Source: Ariolimax columbianus (Eukaryota; Mollusca; Gastropoda; Stylommatophora; Arionidae). From it: a stretch of DNA of 64,000 bases. This document shows, one piece after another, positions 56,635-64,000 of this stretch; positions within the stretch are counted from its first letter, which is position 1, and each line of letters opens with the position of its first letter. The stretch is taken from contig JAVGWX010000008.1 in the NCBI GenBank assembly GCA_036924085.1, positions 49,521,019 through 49,585,018 on the forward strand, in the 5' to 3' direction. The notes beneath the pieces were generated by a model. It searched no databases, was not told the origin of the DNA, and saw nothing but the letters and a program-made list of their open reading frames with translations. The translations under genes were made by a program, and so were the position numbers.

Positions 56635-59600
56635 CTTCTTCTTCTTCTGCGTACACAGTCAGACAGTAACCATTATTTTTTCGAAAAAAGCGGCGGTCAT
56701 CCTGAGACTCTCGCCACTACCATAGAGCTTGTCTTGCAGTTCCACTGGCAATGGCCACATCTGCTCTCTCTGATCCTAGTATGTCGGGCAGTTCTGCAGC
56801 AGATGTTCAGTGGTCATTTTACCAGTACCGCACGGGCATTCGTCGGTACACCCTATCTTCAATTTGTTGAATAGGTGGTACCTCAGTCTGTTGTGGCCAG
56901 TGCGAAGTCTGAAGACAACGACCTGCTCTCTTCGGTTCAACTGGTAATAGGCATCGTTTTTGGTGTAACCAGTATGTTCGGTTTCCCATTTGGTCATGTA
57001 TCTGGCTTTGATAAGCCGTTTTGACTCTTCGTACGTCATACTGGTATCTGTTTGTGGTAGCCTTGCACCTTCTTTTGCCAGTCTGTCTGCCTCCTCGTTG
57101 CCTTGGATGTTGCAGTGTGACGGAACCCACTGTACCACTACCCTTTTTGGTGCGGACTGCTGGCACAGTTTGCAGAGTGCTGCTCTTAAGTCATTAAGCT
57201 CAGTGTTTTTCTGGCTTTTTAGCGCTGTGACTACGGCGAGAGCATCTGTCAGCAGGACTATATGGCTCTCATTTTCACTGTGTGTTACCATTTCTTCCAC
57301 TGCCGCCCTCAGTGCCTCTGCCTCCGCTCTGAAATTGCTTGTGTACTTACCAGTAGCGAATGACAGTGTTATTTTTCTGCCATTTGGTAGGTTCAGGAAT
57401 GCTCCTGCCCCTCCGTTCTGTGTAGTGTTTGTTACAGAACCGTCGGTGTATGCATGGGTCCAGTCCATGCTTGGGTAGCTTTTCGTTATGAAGCTTAGGG
57501 TAGTGTCTCTCCTGTCTTTTTCAGTCTGGCAGTTTTTGTTTGCAATACCTGCTATATTTTCTACCACCTCTGGAAATATATCCTGCCTCCAAGTAGGTTT
57601 TCGTACAGTAGTGATGGGTTTTGGTGTTGTTAGTGCGTTTATGGGATCTTCGTGCATCTTTGCTTTGGCTATTTCTGCAAAGTTTCTCCGCTTTAGTTTC
57701 CCATTTCCCAGATTGTTTAGTCTCTGGTACATTGGATGGTCCGTCAGTCTTCGGAGTTTCTCTGACTGCAGCTGGGCTCTGCAGTCTCTTCTATCGGTCA
57801 TGGATTGCAGTTTTGTAATCTTTTCAAGTTCTACAATTGGCGTTGACTTCATGCCACCTGTTATAATTCTCATGGCTTGGTTTTGAAGTTTGTTAACTTT
57901 ATCGAAGTTCGCCTTCGCTGCTGTTGTCCATGCCGCAATGCCATACTCGAGAACTGGTCTCACTCTTCCAGTGTACAGTTTCTTTAGTATGCCTTCGTCT
58001 GCTCCCCAGCTTGTGCCAGCAAGTTTCCTCATGATCGCCATTCTTTCTCTGGCTTTCATTCGGTTTCTCTCAATCTGACTTTTCCATGTCATGCGCCGAT
58101 CAAATGTGACTCCCAGATAGGTTGGGTTGTCGTTTGGCTGCAGGGTTTTGCCATTTAGACTTAATTTGGTACTTTGGGGTTTTAATGAGAGCGAGAATAT
58201 TGTGCACGTGGTTTTCTCCTCGTTTATTTTGACCAGCCATGAGTTCGCCCACTCTTCCAGCGATGTTAGGGCCGTCTGCATCCGATTTCTTGCTATGGTG
58301 AGATTCTTTTCAGAGGTCCACATAGCCAGATCGTCTGCAAACATTGAGCTATGGACTCTTCTTGGTATATTCTCTGTAATATCGTTTATATATACCAGGA
58401 AGAGTGTGGGTGACAATACTCCCCCTTGGGGTACTCCCTGCTCGAGTGTCACCTTTTTGCTCATCTGCCCTTGTACTTGGACTCTGGCCGTTCTTTGTTT
58501 GAGGTAGTGGTTGATCCACTTGTACATCTTCCCACAGACATCACTTCTTCTTAGCTTGACTCTAAGTCCATCCTTCCAGACTTTGTCAAATGCCTTTTCC
58601 AGATCCACCCAAACAGCTACTGTGTGTTTCTGTGCCTGGTAGGCATCTTCTATCTCCTGGGCTATGAGGATGACCTGGTCCTCAGTGGATCTGTGCTGTC
58701 TAAAGCCGGCTTGCTGTGGAATTAGTATTCGTTTTTCTTCCAGATGCCACATCAGTCTGGTGTTTATCATCCGTTCCATCAGCTTGCCGACACAGCTCAG
58801 TAGGCTTATGGGCCTGTATCCATTTGGATCTGTTTTGTCCTTTCCTGTTTTTGGTACTGGTACCAGTATTGCATCTTTCCATGCCTGTGGTACAATTCCC
58901 CTTTTCCAGCTTTGGTTTAGGACCGATAGCAGTTTCTTCTTCGCTGTTTGGCCCAGCCCCATCAGCATTTCGTTTGTTATCCCGTCTTTTCCGGGAGATT
59001 TCCTTTTCTTTAGTGTTCTCATAGCCTCTTCCATTTCGCGCATTGTTAGTTTGGCCATCATGTGCTCTTCAGGAGCCGTATTTATGTTTTCGTGTCCCTT
59101 TAGCTCTTCGCTAATGTCTGTATGCTTATCTGCAGGGACCTCGATGTGGTTTGCTATGGCATAGTGATCGACAAAGGCGTTTGCGGCTTTCTTACCTGTG
59201 ATCAAGTTCTCGCCTTGCTTGATAGTTATTTGTTTATTTGACGGGGTTTCGTCATTCATGGCTCTGACTAGCTTCCATAGCTTGTTCCCTTCTTTGTCCA
59301 GGTTTAGACTTTCCGTTTTATTTTTCCAGCTTTCTCTTGCTGTTTGCTTGAGAGTGTGTTTGTACTTCGCCGCGGCGGCTTTGAGGGCGATGTTTGCCTC
59401 CATGGATTTTTCTCGTTCTGCCATGTTCCTAGAATTTGTTACTGCATCTTCCACTTTCTGTAACTCATCATTCCAGTAGGGCTTATAGTTTTTCCTAGCT
59501 CCTCTTGGGATGGTTTCAGTGGCGGCTTGCATTATTGCCTTGCTTAGGCTCTCTACCATGGGCTTCATTTTGGTGTTTCGTGTGTTGATGGTTTCACACA

Positions 59601-61240
59601 GCCCATCTGTCAGGATTGCAAATCTGTCCCAGTCGGCTCGTTTGTAATTCCAACGTGGGAGCGGTTTTGTTTCCTGTGGGCCTACTTCCATGTCAATGGT
59701 TAGCCTGATCGGCCTGTGGTCGCTACCTGCCAGTTGGTTTAGCACCTGGCGATCTATTTTATAGTGTATGTCCTGTGTGGAGAAGGCCAAATCTGGAGTC
59801 GAGGTGGTATGCCATGTTCTTGAATAGAAGCTAGGGCTATCCTCCGGCCTATTGATTAGGGAGAGATTTGCATCTATCTCCCAATCTTCCACTTCGTCAC
59901 CTCTGCTGTCTGTGTCAGAGTATCCCCATCTCTCCGAGTGGCTGTTGAAATCTCCAACTACTATGCAGTTGGAGTCTCTGACCTCCATACTCGAGAGCGA
60001 TAGGTCTCTGTTTGGTGGTCCGTACAGATTGAAAATGCGGAGCTTCGTCTCTTGAGCCATTATGTCAACTCCTACAATTTCTGCTTGTCCGGTGTGATTG
60101 ACAGGTACCGCGCTACTCGGTATGCTGTTTCTGGTCAGTATCAGGACCCCTCCTTTGTGGCCTTCTCTATCTAGACGGAAGGTCTGGTATCCTCTGATTG
60201 AGAAATTATGGTTATTGTTGAGGTGCGTTTCCTGGATACATGCCACGTCAATCTTACCTTCATGCAGGTGGTGTGTTAGGGAAAGTTTTTTGTTGATGAC
60301 TCCCTCCGCATTCCACTGTAGTATTTTGAGGGTCTTGAGGTTTTGGCCAATAGACGTTGCCCCATAGCCATGTGCCTTGACTCCACGACACATGGGTGGG
60401 TGACCACCAGTAGTCAAGGGTGGGCCTTTTCGAGGCGTGAGGCCCGGCACTATCGCTGCCTGGCGGGACTCCGCAGGATGAGCGCCATACGTTTTTCTAA
60501 TAGGTTGAACTGCCATCATACTGTGATTTACGTTGCACTGTTTTGTTAGGCTTACGGCCCCGTGCATCCGATTTCAACAGGCGTTTCTGTAGGGATGCCC
60601 TCCTTAGCCTTTGGCTGTCCCCAGCCTATCTGCAAGGCAGCAGTTGTTTACGATCAGAGTTTTCTCTCTTATGGAAGTTGTCTTACCAGACTATCGAGTC
60701 TTCACTACTCGTGTCTATAGGGTGCAATGATGATATGTGATGATATATGAGATGGACTGGTTTACACGGAAGAGAGGCAGTCCAGTGTGTCTGTGTCCCA
60801 GGATCGTCACGTCCTGCCAGGAACGTAGCATTTGCATGTGAGTGGGGTATCTCTTTTTCCCTTTATTTTCTTGGCTTCTATGCAGGGATGGTACGCCTAG
60901 CATTCCCCGCCACCTAGGGTGTTGACACAGTGGGGCAGGTGTGCAATGTCCGCTGGTCTGCATCTCTTCTGCGTCCAGTATGATAGTTATATGGCTGATA
61001 ACGTACAGAGGTAGATATCGTAGCCGGAGTGCATTCAGCCAGAGGACAAGCCTGGTAATGTCACAGAGATGTTGTTCGCCTGGTGTGCGGACAACTCTCA
61101 TGGTCAGTGGTTGAGTCTTGACAGTTCACAGTGAGGTGGCTGCTCTACTGTTTTCGACACCCCGACCAGGTACTAAGTCTTTGGTTGGTGTTTTCGCACC
61201 CCATCGCCGTTTAGGGTGAGTATCTAACAGTTGTCCGCCC
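56634..61240 (-). mobile_element. Nearly full-length I-like LINE (copy D)
   Basis: Non-LTR retrotransposon on the minus strand. The 3' end at 56,634 is a short (GAA)n tail next to 'GTACGC', as in copies A, B and C. The main ORF is 56,776-60,567. The region above 60,567 should hold the 5' UTR and any ORF1. I see no CCHC gag-like ORF there, only a 128-codon frame at 60,715-61,101 without known motifs. The 5' boundary is not determined; 61,240 is a guess. An I-superclade placement (I, Nimb or relatives) is inferred from the endonuclease-RT-RNase H order. Confidence 0.8.
56776..60567 (-). CDS. LINE ORF2: endonuclease, reverse transcriptase, RNase H, zinc knuckle
   Basis: 1,263 codons, no internal stop. 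Domain order: apurinic-type endonuclease at about residues 80-290 (QWNAEG; QET, Glu113; GDFNSH, Asp206; SDHRP, Asp283/His284); RT at about 520-790 (SPGKDGI; WVDLEKAFDKV, Asp655; GVPQGGVLSP at 711-720; FADD at 743-746); RNase H at about 1,035-1,165 with all four acidic residues (TDGS Asp1042; AEAEAL Glu1084; TDAL Asp1108; NEEAD Asp1161); and a C-terminal CPCG...EHLL..C knuckle (Cys1244, Cys1246, His1255, Cys1260). Compared with copy C, a GAG-to-TAG change ends the frame 39 codons early; the original stop would be at 56,659-56,661. The function is target-primed reverse transcription. All catalytic residues look intact. Confidence 0.93.
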   Translation of the reverse strand: MHGAVSLTKQCNVNHSMMAVQPIRKTYGAHPAESRQAAIVPGLTPRKGPPLTTGGHPPMCRGVKAHGYGATSIGQNLKTLKILQWNAEGVINKKLSLTHHLHEGKIDVACIQETHLNNNHNFSIRGYQTFRLDREGHKGGVLILTRNSIPSSAVPVNHTGQAEIVGVDIMAQETKLRIFNLYGPPNRDLSLSSMEVRDSNCIVVGDFNSHSERWGYSDTDSRGDEVEDWEIDANLSLINRPEDSPSFYSRTWHTTSTPDLAFSTQDIHYKIDRQVLNQLAGSDHRPIRLTIDMEVGPQETKPLPRWNYKRADWDRFAILTDGLCETINTRNTKMKPMVESLSKAIMQAATETIPRGARKNYKPYWNDELQKVEDAVTNSRNMAEREKSMEANIALKAAAAKYKHTLKQTARESWKNKTESLNLDKEGNKLWKLVRAMNDETPSNKQITIKQGENLITGKKAANAFVDHYAIANHIEVPADKHTDISEELKGHENINTAPEEHMMAKLTMREMEEAMRTLKKRKSPGKDGITNEMLMGLGQTAKKKLLSVLNQSWKRGIVPQAWKDAILVPVPKTGKDKTDPNGYRPISLLSCVGKLMERMINTRLMWHLEEKRILIPQQAGFRQHRSTEDQVILIAQEIEDAYQAQKHTVAVWVDLEKAFDKVWKDGLRVKLRRSDVCGKMYKWINHYLKQRTARVQVQGQMSKKVTLEQGVPQGGVLSPTLFLVYINDITENIPRRVHSSMFADDLAMWTSEKNLTIARNRMQTALTSLEEWANSWLVKINEEKTTCTIFSLSLKPQSTKLSLNGKTLQPNDNPTYLGVTFDRRMTWKSQIERNRMKARERMAIMRKLAGTSWGADEGILKKLYTGRVRPVLEYGIAAWTTAAKANFDKVNKLQNQAMRIITGGMKSTPIVELEKITKLQSMTDRRDCRAQLQSEKLRRLTDHPMYQRLNNLGNGKLKRRNFAEIAKAKMHEDPINALTTPKPITTVRKPTWRQDIFPEVVENIAGIANKNCQTEKDRRDTTLSFITKSYPSMDWTHAYTDGSVTNTTQNGGAGAFLNLPNGRKITLSFATGKYTSNFRAEAEALRAAVEEMVTHSENESHIVLLTDALAVVTALKSQKNTELNDLRAALCKLCQQSAPKRVVVQWVPSHCNIQGNEEADRLAKEGARLPQTDTSMTYEESKRLIKARYMTKWETEHTGYTKNDAYYQLNRREQVVVFRLRTGHNRLRYHLFNKLKIGCTDECPCGTGKMTTEHLLQNCPTY

Positions 61241-61499
61241 GCTTTGATTGGCGGGCGGCAAGGACCTCTTACTGTGGCTCTACCTGATAGGGCTGGGGCG
61301 CAAGCCCCAGGTCCCGAGCATGTAGGAGCCTCCCATTGCAGTGGTGCTGAGATTTTGGGCGGGATTGCGGCTTACAAGGGTTCGGCCGTAATCCCCCACA
61401 TGGTAGCCTCGCGCCCTTGGCTTATCAGCCTGGTACGTGAACCAAAGTGTCTGCGGCTCCTCTCGATTTGAGCTGGTTTTCCGTAGCAACGCCCTGTCA
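60568..61499 (-). other. Region 5' of LINE copy D
   Basis: Presumed 5' UTR of the element in its lower part. The 128-codon frame 60,715-61,101 has no motif I know. Two perfect hairpins lie at 61,235-61,258 (CCGCCCGC stem) and 61,293-61,310 (CTGGGGC stem with GCAA loop on plus). Confidence 0.5.
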
Positions 61500-62145
61500 T
61501 TTGTAGGGTAAAACTGACCTGTCTTCAGATGATCTATTTCCAGCACCCGTTCACTATTTGGTCAGACGAATTTATTGAGGGCTTTTGTTTGTCAATGACC
61601 AGGTATTTGAAATCTGCGGTTTCTGCGGAGTTAAACACGATTTCCGTAGCGTTCTTTCATTTGAGTGTTTGAGAGCTGACTTGTCATCCGTGAGTCTAAT
61701 ACCAGCGTACGTTCATTATTAGACCCAAACGGCAGTGCTCTCGATTTGTCAGTTGTTCTACAGTATTGGCGTGTTCAGTCAAATTAAGCCGCAGGTTCCA
61801 CACCTGGTAGTGCCCTTCCGTCAATTCCCTTAGCGAGGCAATCAGGTTTCTTAGGGGGTAGTCCCAGGTTTTCGAGGGTCTAATTCCAGCACATGTTCTC
61901 TATTAGACCCCACGAAGGTGTACTTTTTGATAGTCATTCTGCAGTATTGGCGTGTTTAGTTAACTTAGGTCTCAGGCTCAACTCCTGATAGTGCTCTTCC
62001 GTCAATTCCTTTATCAAACACTGGATGCAGACAAAACCGGGCCACAGGGGGCATAACCCCAGGTTTCTGGGGGTCTAAGTCCAGCACCAGTTCAATATTA
62101 GACCCCAGAAGAGTGGTCTCGGCATGTCAATCATTTCAGTGTTGG
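61500..62145 (-). repeat. Tandem units containing an 18S rRNA core segment
   Basis: Two extra degenerate copies (centred near 61,810 and 61,985) of the 18S stretch around 62,146-62,215 (GGAATTGACGG ... GGCTTAATTTGACT on minus). Spacing is about 177 and 203 bp. Each is followed on the minus strand by a trace of the next 18S segment (ACACTG.A..GATTGACA) and then by non-18S sequence with a GGGTCTAA/TTAGACCC inverted repeat (61,876-61,910 and 62,071-62,105). Further degenerate arms occur near 61,540 and 61,695-61,725. Confidence 0.8.
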
Positions 62146-62169
62146 CCGTGTTGAGTCAAATTAAGCCGC

Positions 62170-62218
<49 letters not shown>

Positions 62219-63385
62219 TTTGCAACCATACTTCCCCCGGAACCCAAACACTTTGGTTTCCCGGAAGCTGCCCGCAGAGTCATCGAAGCAACTCCGGCGG
62301 ATCGCTAGTCGGCATCGTTTATGGTCAGAACTACGACGGTATCTGATCGTCTTCGCGCCTCTGACTTTCGTTCTTGATTAATGAAAACATTCTTGACAAA
62401 TGCTTTCGCAGTAGCTCGTCTTGCGGCGATCCAAGAATTTCACCTCTAACGCCGCAATACGAATGCCCCCGTTTGTCCCTGTTAATCATTACCTCCAGTT
62501 CCGAAAACCAACAAAATAGAACCGAGGTCCTATTCCATTATTCCATGCACCATTATTCAGGCAGCCGAGGCCTGCTTTGAACACTCTAATTTTTTCAAAG
62601 TAAACGCGCCGGCCACCCAGGACGCTCAGCGAAGAGCACCCGTGGGAGAGAGCCGGCAGACGGTAGGGCAGGAGACAACGGGCAGTGAACCGGCGCGAGC
62701 CGGACCGCCCGCCTGCGCCAGAGATCCAACTACGAGCTTTTTAACTGCAACAACTTTAATATACGCTATTGGAGCTGGAATTACCGCGGCTGCTGGCACC
62801 AGACTTGCCCTCCAATAGATCCTCGTTAAAGGGTTTAAAGTGTACTCATTCCAATTACGGGGCCTCGAAAGAGTCCCGTATTGTTATTTTTCGTCACTAC
62901 CTCCCCGTGCCGGGAGTGGGTAAGTTGCGCGCCTGCTGCCTTCCCTGGATGTGGTAGCCGTTTCTCATGCTCCCTCTCCGGAATCGAACCCTGATTCCCC
63001 GTTACCCGTTACAAACATGGTAGGCATGTCACGTACCATCGACATTTGATAGGGCAGACATTTGAAAGATGCGTCGCCGGCACATGAGGCCATGCGATCA
63101 GCACAAAGTTATCCAGAGTCACCAGTGGGGACGCCGCAACCCCGCGAGGGGAAACGACGATTGGTTTTGAACTAATAAAAGCGCTCTTTCCGCGAGGGTC
63201 GGAGCTTGGTAAGCATGTATTAGCTCTAGAATTGCCACAGTTATCCAAGTAGGATCGTGTCATCTAAGGAACCTCGACTGATTTAATGAGCCATTCGCGG
63301 TTTCACTGTGAGACAGTGTGAACTTAGACATGCATGGCTTAATCTTTGAGACAAGCATATGACTACTGGCAGGATCAACCAGATA
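62146..63385 (-). rRNA. 18S rRNA: 18S rRNA gene, 5' two thirds, truncated
   Basis: Minus-strand small-subunit rRNA. The 5' end TATCTGGTTGATCCTGCCAG is at 63,385. Universal blocks follow in order: CCATGCATGTCTAAG, AGGGTTCGATTCCGGAGAGG, the GCCAGCAGCCGCGGTAATTC block near 62,800, GTGAAATTCTTGGATCG, AAACTTAAAGGAATTGACGG and GGCTTAATTTGACTCAACACGG. The V4 region (62,590-62,730) is GC-rich and of metazoan, probably gastropod, type. Collinearity stops at 62,146, about 1,240 nt in, so the last third (normally to ~1,800-1,850 nt) is absent and replaced by repeat units. The sequence present shows no obvious internal damage. Confidence 0.93.
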
Positions 63386-64000
63386 TCTGTCGGAGACGTA
63401 CTGTGTACAGCACACACCGGTCGGCGGAGGAAGGGTGTGTTTTTGTAAAAGGCCTCGCTGGGACGACGGCCGCAGGGACCGACCGACTGACGGGACGGAC
63501 GGACGGTTTGTTCCACCCGTCCCTCACTCCGTCCGTCGACCTAGGACCGCCTGACAGGGGCCTCCCACACGCACCAGACGACCGACCGACCGGGCTCGCT
63601 CGAGGAGGGATGGCAGCGCTCTGTGCAGAACGGATCCCAACGACCTCGGCGATGAATTTCACTGGGACTAGAGACAATTTGGCCTGCCGGCCTGCCCTTC
63701 TCCGTAGGGAGAACGCAGGGCCTCGAGGCAACGATTCCTGCTTTCCATTTGCCGGTCACAAGCTCTTTGCGAGAGTCGGACCACCAGCGAGACGTACTGT
63801 CGAGCTCTGCTATAAGCCTTAGATAAATCACCAAGGACGGACCACGTTTCCTGAGACGGACCAGACTAGCGCACCTCGGTGGAGGAGCCATTACCACAAA
63901 CCGCACCCAATTCGCACTACGGGGAAAGGCAGGCGAGCGTTTTCCGCAAGCCCGCGCTATCGCTCCGCCTGGCGGGACTGAGATCGCTTTACGAACACTG
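63386..64000 (-). other. 5' external transcribed spacer of the rDNA unit
   Basis: GC-rich sequence immediately upstream of the 18S 5' end on the minus strand, with short GGAC/GTCC and CCGT-type repeats (63,495-63,540). By position it should be 5' ETS. Open frames across it reflect high GC. The promoter is probably beyond the window. Confidence 0.7.

Noticed and set aside
56069..56656. 195-codon minus-strand ORF
   Set aside because: A chance fusion of two unrelated LINE fragments through the poly(C) tract.
57488..60549. Several plus-strand ORFs of 60-166 codons
   Set aside because: Antisense shadows of the LINE ORF on the minus strand.
60715..61101. 128-codon minus-strand ORF as a possible LINE ORF1
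   Set aside because: It lacks CCHC knuckles, coiled-coil or RRM-like features; left as unassigned sequence.
63346..63906. ORFs of 118-158 codons upstream of 18S
   Set aside because: High-GC transcribed spacer with open frames on both strands; not protein coding.

Overview
This is a eukaryotic, almost certainly invertebrate genomic window. It has spliced genes, many decayed non-LTR retrotransposons (LINEs), satellites and microsatellites, and the 5' two thirds of a nuclear 18S rRNA gene. The 18S variable regions and the set of repeats look molluscan, most likely gastropod. That assignment is inference; no database search was possible.

Layout. (1) 1-12,240: the left copy of a large direct duplication. 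It holds a 55-60 bp tandem array (1-2,575), sparse non-coding DNA, a LINE reverse-transcriptase remnant, a pentamer-based satellite (6,310-6,962), a 5'-truncated I-like LINE (copy A), CR1-like and RTE-like LINE pieces, and a second I-like fragment (copy B, minus strand). (2) 12,240-27,800: gene-poor DNA with old LINE pieces, another I-like copy (C, 21,835-23,400), two unassigned repeat families and several tandem repeats. (3) 27,820-37,800: one host gene on the minus strand, a secreted chymotrypsin-like S1A serine protease. It has a TATA box and five recognisable exons with matching splice phases. Exon 4 carries an in-frame TAG before the exon with the catalytic serine, and no terminal exon was found. 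The introns hold a hAT-type MITE, LINE tails and a hexamer minisatellite. (4) 37,950-42,680: decayed LINE DNA containing a 36-bp repeat array and a tRNA-half retroposon with a target-site duplication. (5) 42,960-48,315: a long 55-60 bp satellite. Its right part begins the second copy of the duplication (45,506-56,634), which ends at a poly(C) breakpoint fused to LINE sequence. (6) 56,635-60,567: a nearly intact I-like LINE (copy D, minus strand). Its 1,263-codon ORF has endonuclease, RT, RNase H and zinc-knuckle parts. (7) 61,500-64,000: the edge of rDNA on the minus strand, with 18S-derived tandem units, a truncated 18S gene and its 5' external transcribed spacer.

No operons, CRISPR arrays or prokaryotic genes are present. 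The biology visible here is genome turnover: several LINE families, each with its own 3' tail microsatellite ((GAA)n for I-like, (GTTAA)n for CR1-like, (ATG)n for RTE-like, (ATT)n for a fourth family). These sit around a single damaged digestive-type protease gene and an irregular rDNA boundary.
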